This document shows, piece by piece, positions 17,320 to 25,206 of a stretch of DNA of 49,318 bases; position 1 is the first letter of the stretch, and each line of letters opens with the position of its first letter. This stretch comes from Lachnospiraceae bacterium (GTDB lineage Bacteria > Bacillota > Clostridia > Lachnospirales > Lachnospiraceae). Under the pieces are notes generated by a model. It saw only the letters and a list, made by a program, of their open reading frames with translations. It searched no databases and was not told the origin of the DNA. Position numbers and translations under genes: made by a program. The DNA lies in contig JAAUZX010000017.1 of assembly GCA_014804365.1 (NCBI GenBank), positions 21,248 through 70,565 of the forward strand, given 5' to 3'.

Positions 17320-18003
17320 ATGCATGCTGTGATCTTCGATATGTTTGAAACATTGATCACTTTATATGAAAGTCCTATATATTTTGGTAGCGAGATTGCA
17401 AAAGATGTAGGGATTCCCGTAGAAGAATTTCTTTCAATGTGGCAGCCAACAGAGTACGATCGATCTGTTGGCAGGCTTTCGTTCGATGATGTTATGGAAA
17501 ACATTCTCCGAAACTATAATTGCTTTTCTGAAAATCTTATTGAGCATGTCAAGCAGAAGCGTATGGATGCAAAGAAAGAAGCTTTTCGACATCTACATTC
17601 TGAGATTATTCCAATGCTTACAGAATTAAAGAAAAATAAAATATTAATTGGTCTGATCAGTAATACTTTTTCCGAAGAAGAGATTATAATCCGTGAAAGT
17701 TTATTGTTTCCATATTTTGATGCAGTATTTCTATCTTCCGAGCAAGGTGTTTGTAAGCCTAATAAGGAGATATTTTATAGGTGTATGAAAGCTCTTTCTG
17801 TAAGGGCGGAAGAGTGCATATATGTCGGAGATGGCGGAAGTTGTGAATTAGAAGCTGCTCAGGAATTGGGAATGAAGGCAATACAAGCTGTCTGGTATTT
17901 AAAAGAAGAAACTTTGCAACCAACAGGACGAAAGAAAAATTTTATAAATGTTGAAAGTCCACTCGATGTTTTACAGTACTTATACATTTATTATCGGTTT
18001 TAG
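17320..18003 (+). CDS. HAD family hydrolase
   Basis: A 227-residue haloacid-dehalogenase superfamily protein. Motif I is IFDMFETL: Asp7 is present, but the second Asp of the phosphatase signature DxD is Phe9. Motif II is LISNTF, motif III the Lys in CKPNKEIF, and motif IV YVGDGGSCEL. The changed motif I resembles the dehalogenase-type DxYGT branch more than the DxDxT phosphatases, so the reaction is uncertain. It begins 11 bases after the response regulator behind AGGAG, so it is probably in the same operon. Confidence 0.86.
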   Translation: MHAVIFDMFETLITLYESPIYFGSEIAKDVGIPVEEFLSMWQPTEYDRSVGRLSFDDVMENILRNYNCFSENLIEHVKQKRMDAKKEAFRHLHSEIIPMLTELKKNKILIGLISNTFSEEEIIIRESLLFPYFDAVFLSSEQGVCKPNKEIFYRCMKALSVRAEECIYVGDGGSCELEAAQELGMKAIQAVWYLKEETLQPTGRKKNFINVESPLDVLQYLYIYYRF

Positions 18004-18128
18004 TATAAGTATTCTCTTTTTGAAAAAGTTCTCACTACGTAAAATTAGAATACAATGAATAGCTTCTTATAATCCTTAAAGAAATTTTAAATATTAGTGT
18101 GTTTATGATGTGTAACATGCATAGGACA

Positions 18129-18144
18129 TGTTTCACGTGAAACA
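18129..18144. other. parS: parS centromere site 1
   Basis: TGTTTCACGTGAAACA is a perfect 16-bp palindrome and an exact match to the ParB/Spo0J binding consensus. ParB binds here as a CTP-dependent clamp and spreads, loading SMC and organising the origin for segregation. parB lies about 2 kb away. Confidence 0.95.
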
Positions 18145-18188
18145 TTTGTAAAATGATTACCTATATTTGGATTATGGACACAAGATAA

Positions 18189-18204
18189 TGTTTCACGTGA
18201 AACA
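18189..18204. other. parS: parS centromere site 2
   Basis: An exact copy of parS site 1, placed 60 bp downstream in the same intergenic region. Confidence 0.95.
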
Positions 18205-18233
18205 AATTGACCCAAGATATTGTGAACTAATTC

Positions 18234-18273
18234 CGTGAAACATTTTTTTGTGACATATTTTGAGCGTGAAACA
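18234..18273. other. Two parS half sites
   Basis: CGTGAAACA occurs at 18234-18242 and again at 18265-18273, each matching the right half of the parS palindrome without its left half. They could be decayed parS copies or weak ParB contacts. The motif matches are seen; binding is inference. Confidence 0.55.
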
Positions 18274-18367
18274 TTTAAAATTCATCTTTTTTTAAAAAAA
18301 ATATATTCATTAATGTATTTCAAATCATAAGATTAATGCAGAAAGAATAATTCTATAAAACAGAATT

Positions 18368-18841
18368 TCATATAAATAATTCAAATTCAATTTCATGGCG
18401 CAAAGGTATCGAGTTTTCACCGATCAGAGGAATCTCTGGTTTTATTTTTCTTGAGATATCCATAGCATTACGGTACAAATGTGCCATATCGAATCCCCTC
18501 TTTTGATAAAATCTCATTGCATTGATATTATCATTTGTTGTTATAAGAACAATCTTTTGAAGCATTCTTTCTCTAGCCTCATGTATCACAGTTTTAATGA
18601 GCTTGCTGCCTATGCCCTGTTTTTCCCGCAGGCTGTCAAGAGATGTTATTTCTAATACATTGTCATAAACTATATATGTTATGAGTGCAATGATATCTTC
18701 GCCCTCTTTAAAATAAAACCCTTCTGTTTTAGTCATGTCGATTTCTTTGCCACGAATAATCATTGTTGTAGTATACCAATACTGCTTAATAAACGCATTG
18801 ATCAAATTTCTGTTTGAACTGTTAATTCTTATACAATCCAT
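18368..18841 (-). CDS. GNAT family N-acetyltransferase
   Basis: A 157-residue Gcn5-related acetyltransferase. The acetyl-CoA loop is in SLREKQGIGSKLIKTVIHEAR (R/Q-x-x-G-x-G/A type), followed by beta5-alpha4 with NDNINAMRFYQKRGFD. The substrate cannot be told from sequence. AAAGGG lies 9 bases before the ATG. It reads leftwards between the parS cluster and parA, against the surrounding direction, consistent with a gene inserted into this interval. Confidence 0.87.
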   Translation of the reverse strand: MDCIRINSSNRNLINAFIKQYWYTTTMIIRGKEIDMTKTEGFYFKEGEDIIALITYIVYDNVLEITSLDSLREKQGIGSKLIKTVIHEARERMLQKIVLITTNDNINAMRFYQKRGFDMAHLYRNAMDISRKIKPEIPLIGENSIPLRHEIEFELFI

Positions 18842-19049
18842 TATTATTATTGCCCTTTCATTCCAATTTGTATATTTATATTAAATCAACTATTTGCTAT
18901 TTTAAAATATATATTTATAACATACTGTTTGCAATAACATATTCTGAAAAAATAAAATTTGTATAGAAATACAATCTGCTAAAAAATTTATACCAGAAAA
19001 AACGAATATAATGTGGATATATTATTAAGTCAGACATATTCAATATCCA

Positions 19050-19222
19050 GCGCCGGGCAATATACAGTTGTCATAAGGACCGTTGGAAAATGATTAAACC
19101 CTGCGGGTTAAATCTGGCACTTAGCAAGGTAATGAGTTGCCTTGCAACTCACGAGCTTAGTACCGTTGCGTTTGGAACCGAGCGAAAGCGCGTCCTTAGG
19201 ATAACTGTATATTGCCCGGCGC
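19050..19222. repeat. 173-bp structured inverted-repeat element upstream of parA
   Basis: Perfect 20-base arms (19050-19069 and 19203-19222) extend to about 31 paired bases with one mismatch and one G-T. Inside are smaller hairpins: TTAAACCC/GGGTTAA around TGC, and TGAGTTGC/GCAACTCA around CTT, the latter nested in a GGCACTTAG to CTTAGTACC stem. The interior is more GC-rich than its AT-rich flanks. There is no ORF, no T run and no visible target duplication. It could be a small mobile repeat, a structured RNA or an origin-proximal cruciform. Confidence 0.72.
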
Positions 19223-19284
19223 GTCCTATTTAGCCACATCTTATCATTCACAAACAGTAATACAAAATATTTTATTCTTTTCAA

Positions 19285-19300
19285 ATTTCCACGTGGAACA
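19285..19300. other. Variant parS-like palindrome near the parA promoter
   Basis: The 16 bases centred on CACGTG match the CC/GG form of the parS consensus (TGTTCCACGTGGAACA) at 14 of 16 positions; the two mismatches are at the outer left end. It lies just upstream of the parA promoter, so ParB binding could affect parA-parB transcription. The match is seen; binding is inferred. Confidence 0.6.
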
Positions 19301-19308
19301 AATTCCTA

Positions 19309-19337
19309 TAGATTATCCTTTCAATTAGTGATATAAT
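19309..19337 (+). promoter_or_regulatory. Probable parA promoter
   Basis: A perfect -10 TATAAT at 19332-19337 lies 17 bp from a weak -35 (TAGATT, 19309-19314). The start site would be near 19344, about 77 bases before the ATG. Confidence 0.55.
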
Positions 19338-19420
19338 CGTAAGCGGACAGAAAAATAGAAATGATTTCGGAGAGAAACGTTTTGTCGAAATACAAAACGA
19401 AAGGCAGAGGAAAAACAAGT

Positions 19421-20188
19421 ATGGGAAGAACGATTGCGATTGCAAATCAAAAAGGAGGAGTCGGGAAAACAACCACTTCCATTAATTTATCCGCATCACT
19501 GGCGGAGAAAGGAAAGAAAGTATTAGTAATTGACACGGACCCACAGGGCAATACGACCAGCGGATTCGGTGTTGAGAAGAATGATTTGGAAAATACTATT
19601 TATGAACTGATCTTAGGAGAATGTTCCATCAATGAATGTATTTTAAGTGATGTCATTCCGAATGTGTCAGTTATTCCGTCTAACGTTAATCTGGCAGCGG
19701 CTGAGATTGAATTGATCGGAGTTGATAAGAAAGAATACATATTAAAGAATGAAGTAGACTGGATTAAGGACAAGTATGATTTTATTATTATAGATTGTCC
19801 TCCGTCTTTGAATCTGCTTACAATCAATTCCATGACTACAGCTGATTCAGTGCTTGTTCCGATTCAATGTGAGTATTATGCATTGGAAGGTTTAAGCCAG
19901 TTGATCCATACTGTTAATCTGGTGAAAGAGAGATTGAACCCTGATCTGGATATGGAAGGTGTTGTATTTACAATGTACGATTCCAGAACGAATCTCTCCA
20001 TGCAGGTAGTAGAAAATGTTAAAAACCATTTTAAACAGAATGTATATAATACTGTAATACCCAGAAATATCAGATTAGCGGAAGCACCCAGTTACGGAAT
20101 GCCGATCAGTACATACGATCCGAAGTCCGCAGGTGCAGAGGCATATATGTTACTTGCGGATGAAGTGATAAACAGAAAGGGTGTATAA
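19421..20188 (+). CDS. parA: Chromosome partitioning ATPase ParA (Soj)
   Basis: ParA/Soj is a Walker-type ATPase that works with ParB in origin segregation and regulates DnaA. The 255-residue protein has the deviant Walker A KGGVGKTT at 11-18 and the second motif DTDPQGNTTSGFG. The frame opens at 19361, but the ATG at 19421 (MGRTIAIANQ) gives the family N-terminus and has AGAGG 10 bases upstream. parB follows after two bases, so they are co-translated. Confidence 0.96.
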   Translation: MGRTIAIANQKGGVGKTTTSINLSASLAEKGKKVLVIDTDPQGNTTSGFGVEKNDLENTIYELILGECSINECILSDVIPNVSVIPSNVNLAAAEIELIGVDKKEYILKNEVDWIKDKYDFIIIDCPPSLNLLTINSMTTADSVLVPIQCEYYALEGLSQLIHTVNLVKERLNPDLDMEGVVFTMYDSRTNLSMQVVENVKNHFKQNVYNTVIPRNIRLAEAPSYGMPISTYDPKSAGAEAYMLLADEVINRKGV

Positions 20189-20190
20189 AT

Positions 20191-21081
20191 ATGGCTGCAA
20201 AAAGAGGTTTAGGTAAAGGATTGGATGCGATCATTCCTTCAGGTAATGTAAATACAGCACCATCAAAGACATCGACAGATCAGGCAAATGACAAGGACCC
20301 GGAAACAATTGTTAAGATCACGCAGGTTGAGCCTAACAGGGAACAGCCCAGAAAAAATTTTGATGAAGATGCATTGCAGGAATTAGCGGATTCCATCAAA
20401 CAGTTCGGACTCTTACAACCTATCCTGGTTCAGGATAGAAAGACATATTACGAGATTATAGCCGGCGAACGCCGTTGGCGTGCAGCCAAGCTGGCGGGAT
20501 TAAAAGAAGTTCCGGTTATCATTCGTGACTATACCGAGCAGGAGATCGTGGAGATTTCTCTGATTGAGAATATCCAGAGAGAAGATTTAAATCCTATTGA
20601 AGAGGCACAGGCTTATAAGAGACTTCTGACAGAATTTAATCTGAAACAGGATGAAGTCGCGGAGAGGGTGTCTAAGAGCAGAACCGCTGTTACGAATTCC
20701 ATGAGACTTCTGAAATTATGTGATGAAGTGCAGCAGATGATTATAGATGATATGCTTTCCACCGGTCATGCGAGAGCGTTGATTACGATTGAAGATCCGG
20801 AACAGCAGTACACGATCGCGCAGAAGATATTTGATGAAAAGCTGAGTGTGCGTGATGTGGAGAAGCTTGTTAAGAATCTGAACAAGCCGGAAAAACCTAA
20901 GAAAGAAATTTCGGAAGACAAGAGCCTGGAAATTATTTATCAGGATTTGGCTGAAAAGTTAAAACAGGTACTTGGAACCAAGGTAGAGATTTCTTCTAAA
21001 GGAAGCGGAACAGGAAAGATAGAGATAGAATTTTATAATCACGATGATCTGGATAGAATTACGGAATTGCTTTCCAGATAA
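20191..21081 (+). CDS. parB: Chromosome partitioning protein ParB (Spo0J)
   Basis: ParB is a CTPase clamp that loads at parS. The 296 residues begin with the ParA-stimulating tail MAAKRGLGKGLDAII, then the CTP-binding domain with GERRWRAAKLAGL, ENIQREDLNPIEEAQAY, a helix-turn-helix (QDEVAERVSKSRTAVTNSMRLL) that reads parS, and a C-terminal dimerisation domain. The nearby parS sites confirm the function. I see only one ParB-type gene here; a Noc paralogue, often next to rsmG in Bacilli, is absent from this window. Confidence 0.96.
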   Translation: MAAKRGLGKGLDAIIPSGNVNTAPSKTSTDQANDKDPETIVKITQVEPNREQPRKNFDEDALQELADSIKQFGLLQPILVQDRKTYYEIIAGERRWRAAKLAGLKEVPVIIRDYTEQEIVEISLIENIQREDLNPIEEAQAYKRLLTEFNLKQDEVAERVSKSRTAVTNSMRLLKLCDEVQQMIIDDMLSTGHARALITIEDPEQQYTIAQKIFDEKLSVRDVEKLVKNLNKPEKPKKEISEDKSLEIIYQDLAEKLKQVLGTKVEISSKGSGTGKIEIEFYNHDDLDRITELLSR

Positions 21082-21168
21082 GTTTTCACAGATCGTGAAA
21101 GAAGATTTGTTATAAATAGTTAGTAGATGAGCACAGGCGATAAATGTATATAGAAAGGTACGAAATCG

Positions 21169-21690
21169 ATGAATTACAATTTACTGGAAGAGATGGGCAT
21201 AGGAAATTTAGATCTGACATATTTGTTTATTGCTGCGTTTGCTTTAATCCTTATATTGTTGATTGTTACGATTGTTCAGACGATCAGAATCGGTAAGCTG
21301 TCTAAGAGATATAAGAAGTTTATGTCAGGTAAAACTGCCAATAGTCTGGAGCAGGATATAGAAGGTATTTATGAAGATAATAAATTCATTAAAGCCGCGA
21401 TGGAAAAGAATCGTAAGGATATTCTGGCACTGTATCGAAAACTGGAGAGTGCTTTTCAGAAAGTCGGTATTGTCAAATATGATGCTTTCAACCAGATGGG
21501 CGGACAGCTCAGCTTTTCACTGGCTCTGTTGGATGAGAATGACAATGGATTTATTTTGAATTCTGTGCACAGTGCGGAGGGTTGTTACTCGTACACGAAA
21601 GAGATCAAAAACGGTCTGTGCGAGATTTCTCTGGGTGATGAAGAGAAGAAGGCTCTGGATATTGCAATGAATATTGCATTAGAGGATTAG
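21169..21690 (+). CDS. DUF4446 family membrane protein
   Basis: A 173-residue protein with one N-terminal membrane helix (about residues 17-38, rich in Leu and Ile), then a likely coiled coil (40-95), then a soluble DUF4446 domain with KYDAFNQMGGQLSFSLALLDENDNGF. The function is unknown. The gene often follows parB in clostridia, which may point to a role in envelope or chromosome organisation at the origin; that is only inference. A weak GAAAGG site precedes the ATG. Confidence 0.85.
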   Translation: MNYNLLEEMGIGNLDLTYLFIAAFALILILLIVTIVQTIRIGKLSKRYKKFMSGKTANSLEQDIEGIYEDNKFIKAAMEKNRKDILALYRKLESAFQKVGIVKYDAFNQMGGQLSFSLALLDENDNGFILNSVHSAEGCYSYTKEIKNGLCEISLGDEEKKALDIAMNIALED

Positions 21691-21711
21691 GGGGCAATAG
21701 AACAGGAAACC

Positions 21712-22761
21712 ATGAAACGATGTAAGGTTGATGATTTGACGGGAATAGAAATTCTGGCGAAGGATGTTTTCACACCGGAATATCAGGTACTCCTTTCTGT
21801 AGGAATGCAGTTAAAGCAGGAGTATATTGAGAAACTTAAGGAACTCGAGATTAAAGAAGTATATATCAGGGAAGAGGAGCAGCCGGATACTAAGATGGTT
21901 GTAATCCTTAGAGAAGAAGTAGAAGAGGCCTTTAAATTTAAAGTAAGAGATATTTTGGAAAAACACACTTATCGCCATAATGATAATTTAGAAGAAATTT
22001 GTCAGATGGCAGATCGCATCATCACAAATATACTCGAAGAGGATAAGGTTGTGGAACAGATCTACGACCTGAAAGAAAGAAGCTCCGACATATATGACCA
22101 TTCGATCAGTATATGCAGCCTTGCGACCGTCGTGGCGCTGCGAATGAAGCTTCCGCAACGGACAGTACATGACATTGGTGTCAGTTGTTTACTTCATGAT
22201 CTCGGACTCCGATATATGACGATTGATTATGCAGACAGAGATCTCGAAGAATTATCAGAAATAGAGTATGCGGAATATAAGAAGCATCCAATATATGGTT
22301 ATTCGGCATTACGAGGTGAAAATTGGATTTCCAATGAGAGCAAAAATATGATATTATATCACCATGAGCGTATTGACGGATCAGGATATCCTCTTAAGTC
22401 TACAGATATTTCCGTGGAATGCCGTATTGTGCAGGTCTGTGATGCATTTGACGAAATGATCTGCGGAATCGGCTGTAAGAGCGTTAAGGTTCACGAAGCG
22501 GTAGAGTATTTGAAAAAAAATAAAAATATAAAATTCGACGGTAAGATTGTTGATATCTTTTTAGAGTTTACTGCTGTATATCCGGCCGGTTCAAGAGTGA
22601 GGACTAATGAAGGTGAGACCGGAGCTGTGTTGTACCAGAATAAAGAATTTCCGGACAGACCGGTTATTCGAATCATCAAGGATAAAGACGGTAAGAATGT
22701 AGACAGGGTCATGGATCTTTCGAAAAGTAACAACGTATATATTGAGGAAGTATTAGATTAA
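21712..22761 (+). CDS. HD-GYP domain protein, probable cyclic-di-GMP phosphodiesterase
   Basis: A 349-residue protein. An N-terminal domain (about residues 1-90) precedes an HD-GYP domain with the metal pair in LLHDLGLRYM and the signature YHHERIDGSGYP, then a C-terminal region with VRTNEGETGAVLYQN. HD-GYP proteins hydrolyse cyclic di-GMP, using several His and Asp residues that are kept here. It has no receiver domain or membrane segment, so its input is unclear. It starts 21 bp after the DUF4446 gene and is followed by serS, so probably one transcript. Confidence 0.88.
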   Translation: MKRCKVDDLTGIEILAKDVFTPEYQVLLSVGMQLKQEYIEKLKELEIKEVYIREEEQPDTKMVVILREEVEEAFKFKVRDILEKHTYRHNDNLEEICQMADRIITNILEEDKVVEQIYDLKERSSDIYDHSISICSLATVVALRMKLPQRTVHDIGVSCLLHDLGLRYMTIDYADRDLEELSEIEYAEYKKHPIYGYSALRGENWISNESKNMILYHHERIDGSGYPLKSTDISVECRIVQVCDAFDEMICGIGCKSVKVHEAVEYLKKNKNIKFDGKIVDIFLEFTAVYPAGSRVRTNEGETGAVLYQNKEFPDRPVIRIIKDKDGKNVDRVMDLSKSNNVYIEEVLD

Positions 22762-22800
22762 AGTTATGCGTAGAAAACATGCGCAGGAATGAGGGACATT

Positions 22801-24078
22801 ATGATAGACATTAAATTTTTAAGAGAAAATCCGGATGTGGTAAAGGAAAATATTCGGAAGAAATTTCAGGATTCCAAGCTTGCTTTGGTAGATGAAGTGA
22901 TTGAGCTGGATGCAGAAGTCCGGAAGGCACAGCAGGAAGCAGATGAGATCCGCGCTAACAGAAATAAGATCTCTAAGGAAATCGGTGCACTGATGGGTCA
23001 GGGCAAGAAAGAGGAAGCGGAAGCGAAGAAAGCGGAGGTTGCCGCGAATGCTGCAAGACTTACTGAGCTGGAAGCAAAAGAGGATGAGCTTCGTGAGAAA
23101 ATTAAAAAAGATATGATGACCATCCCTAATATCATCGATCCTTCCGTACCGATCGGTAAGGATGATTCGGAAAATGTGGAGATATGTAAATACGGAGATC
23201 CGGTGGTTCCGGATTTTGACATTCCCTATCACACAGAGATTATGGAGAGATTTCACGGAATAGACATGGATGCTGCCGGCCGTGTAGCAGGTAACGGATT
23301 TTATTATCTGATGGGTGACATTGCAAGACTGCATTCTGCAGTGATTGCTTACGCAAGAGATTTTATGATCGGCAGAGGGTTTACTTACTGCGTACCGCCA
23401 TTTATGATTAGGAGTGCAGTTGTGGACGGTGTGATGAGTTTTGCTGAGATGGATGCCATGATGAATAAGATCGAGGGAGAGGATCTTTATCTGATCGGAA
23501 CTTCCGAACACTCCATGATCGGTAAATTTATCGACACGATCATTCCGGAAGAAGAGCTTCCTCATACATTGACCAGCTATTCTCCTTGTTTCCGTAAAGA
23601 GAAAGGCGCACACGGCATTGAGGAACGCGGCGTATATCGTATTCATCAGTTCGAGAAGCAGGAGATGATCGTCGTATGTAAGCCGGAAGAATCTAAGATA
23701 TGGTTTGACAAACTATGGCAAAATACGGTAGACTTATTCCGTAGCATGGATATTCCGGTAAGGACCATTGAGTGTTGTTCCGGAGATCTGGCGGATCTGA
23801 AGGTTAAGTCCTATGACGTGGAAGCATGGTCGCCCAGACAGCAGAAGTATTTCGAGGTCGGAAGCTGTTCTAACTTAGGGGATGCCCAGGCGAGAAGACT
23901 GCGTATTCGCGTAAACGGTAAAGATGGCAAGTACTTTGCGCATACATTAAATAACACAGTAGTTGCACCACCCAGAATGCTCATCGCATTTTTAGAAAAT
24001 AATTTACAGGCTGACGGTTCTGTCCGTATTCCGGAAGTGCTTCGTCCGTATATGGGCGGCATGGAAGAGATTCGATAA
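22801..24078 (+). CDS. serS: Serine--tRNA ligase
   Basis: SerS charges tRNA-Ser. The 425-residue protein has the N-terminal antiparallel coiled-coil arm (residues about 25-105, Lys/Glu/Ala rich) and the class II catalytic core with motif 2 FRKEKGAHGIEERGVYRIHQFEK and motif 3 ending NNTVVAPPRMLIAFLENN. The ATG at 22801 with GAGGG five bases upstream is preferred to the one at 22789. No T-box is seen upstream; the gene is 39 bp after the HD-GYP gene and is probably co-transcribed with it. Confidence 0.97.
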   Translation: MIDIKFLRENPDVVKENIRKKFQDSKLALVDEVIELDAEVRKAQQEADEIRANRNKISKEIGALMGQGKKEEAEAKKAEVAANAARLTELEAKEDELREKIKKDMMTIPNIIDPSVPIGKDDSENVEICKYGDPVVPDFDIPYHTEIMERFHGIDMDAAGRVAGNGFYYLMGDIARLHSAVIAYARDFMIGRGFTYCVPPFMIRSAVVDGVMSFAEMDAMMNKIEGEDLYLIGTSEHSMIGKFIDTIIPEEELPHTLTSYSPCFRKEKGAHGIEERGVYRIHQFEKQEMIVVCKPEESKIWFDKLWQNTVDLFRSMDIPVRTIECCSGDLADLKVKSYDVEAWSPRQQKYFEVGSCSNLGDAQARRLRIRVNGKDGKYFAHTLNNTVVAPPRMLIAFLENNLQADGSVRIPEVLRPYMGGMEEIR

Positions 24079-24114
24079 GCTGCACGTAATATTTTTGAAA
24101 AGGAGGTGGAATTT

Positions 24115-24999
24115 TTGCATAAATTTATGCGAGCTATTGGTTTTAGCGGATTGACTGACAGACGGGAGCAGCAGAAACTGATCACAGATATTATCTTAAA
24201 TGCTTCGCATCGTTCCTATACATCCAACGGTGAAGAAACCATACTTGCAGAATTTTGTGAAGATTTTGCCAAGGATATGGGAATCGCCGTCTGTGGCGAG
24301 TTCGATGAAAGTGATAAGTTTACTTACGATTATTTTTATCCTTATTTACGAGGAACGGGAATCAGTTCCTGTGAAGATGTGTCTGTGGAGCGCCATGCGG
24401 ATAAGGAATCTTATGCAGGTGTATGTGATGATATCAAAGTTGGTGTAAGCCTGATATTTTATCTGCAGAATATGGTTCCTTATGTGAAAGCACAATATGA
24501 GAATATACTGCCGATCAGAGGAACGACGCTGACGCTGTCCGGATTATCACTTAAGGGAAATATTATACTGCCGATCAGTAAAAACGATAAGCAGAAACAG
24601 AAGGTACAGAAGGCTTCCAGAAACAGAAATCAGTTGATTGATGCTGCCAGAAGAGGCGACGAAGATGCGATTGAAAGTCTGACATTGGAAGATATGGACA
24701 CTTACACTGCTATCTCTAAAAAGATACTGACGGAAGATGTGTTCAGTCTGGTAGATACTTACTTTATGCCCTACGGTGTAGAGTGTGATCAATATTCGAT
24801 TATGGGAGAGATTCTGGATATTTCTCTGCGGGTCAATAAGATCACGAAAGAAGAAGTATATGTTATGCGCCTAAGCTGTAATGATCTGCAGTTTGATGTG
24901 TGTATCAATAAAAAGGATCTGTATGGAGAGCCGCAGGTGGGAAGAAGATTCAAAGGAATCATCTGGCTGCAAGGATATATTAATTATCCGGCAATGTAA
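24115..24999 (+). CDS. DUF3881 family protein
   Basis: A protein of about 294 residues whose start HKFMRAIGFSGLTDR and body match DUF3881, a family seen mainly in Lachnospiraceae. No catalytic motif or membrane segment is visible, and the function is unknown. The upstream GTG at 24106 overlaps the AAGGAGG ribosome binding site, so the TTG at 24115 (8-base spacing) is the likely start; an ATG at 24127 is a weaker option. It lies between serS and a tRNA-Arg gene, with translation signals strong enough for good expression. Confidence 0.82.
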   Translation: MHKFMRAIGFSGLTDRREQQKLITDIILNASHRSYTSNGEETILAEFCEDFAKDMGIAVCGEFDESDKFTYDYFYPYLRGTGISSCEDVSVERHADKESYAGVCDDIKVGVSLIFYLQNMVPYVKAQYENILPIRGTTLTLSGLSLKGNIILPISKNDKQKQKVQKASRNRNQLIDAARRGDEDAIESLTLEDMDTYTAISKKILTEDVFSLVDTYFMPYGVECDQYSIMGEILDISLRVNKITKEEVYVMRLSCNDLQFDVCINKKDLYGEPQVGRRFKGIIWLQGYINYPAM

Positions 25000-25030
25000 C
25001 AGTGTTCCGTTCCTGCACAGGCGTTGCAGT

Positions 25031-25060
25031 CTGACAGGCTGCTGCGCCGTCTCTTATAGA
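25031..25060 (+). promoter_or_regulatory. Promoter of tRNA-Arg
   Basis: CTGACA at 25031-25036 and TATAGA at 25055-25060, 18 bp apart, lie immediately before the tRNA. The start would be right at the tRNA 5' end, leaving a very short leader. Confidence 0.55.
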
Positions 25061-25067
25061 TAAATTT

Positions 25068-25141
25068 GTCTCTGTAGCTCAGTAGGATAGAGCGTTCGCC
25101 TCCTAAGCGAAAGGCCGCTGGTTCGAATCCAGTCAGGGACG
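25068..25141 (+). tRNA. tRNA-Arg (anticodon CCT)
   Basis: A full 74-base cloverleaf: acceptor arms GTCTCTG and CAGGGAC with discriminator G; D stem GCTC/GAGC; anticodon stem TTCGC/GCGAA with loop CTCCTAA, giving anticodon CCT that reads AGG; and a T arm containing GGTTCGAATCC. CCA is not encoded. Confidence 0.95.
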
Positions 25142-25146
25142 TTATG

Positions 25147-25182
25147 AAAAGCCGTATGATAATTCAAAGATTACGGCTTTTT
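25147..25182 (+). terminator. Intrinsic terminator after tRNA-Arg
   Basis: AAAAGCCGTA (25147-25156) pairs with TACGGCTTTT (25172-25181), ending in a T run just after the tRNA. Confidence 0.85.
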
Positions 25183-25206
25183 ATGTTACATAAACGGAGA
25201 TGATTT

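Larger units (their letters stand above)
18004..18367. other. Intergenic region holding the parS cluster
   Basis: An AT-rich gap of 364 bp between the HAD gene and the leftward GNAT gene. It contains two perfect parS sites and two half sites, listed separately. No further coding potential was seen. Confidence 0.8.
18842..19420. other. 579-bp intergenic region upstream of parA
   Basis: It holds the GNAT gene's leader, the 173-bp inverted-repeat element, a parS-like variant and the parA promoter, each listed separately. The first 200 bp are AT-rich, and I see no gene in them. The parA frame is open back to 19361, but that extension lacks family similarity. Confidence 0.75.

Noticed and set aside
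21084..21100. TTTCAC/GTGAAA inverted pair after parB as a parS site
   Set aside because: The CACGTG core is missing and the half sites are separated by five extra bases, so it is not a parS palindrome.
22819..23646. 275-codon leftward ORF opposite serS
   Set aside because: It is a shadow of the serS coding strand; composition is Cys/His/Phe-rich in a way typical of antisense frames, and serS itself is certain.
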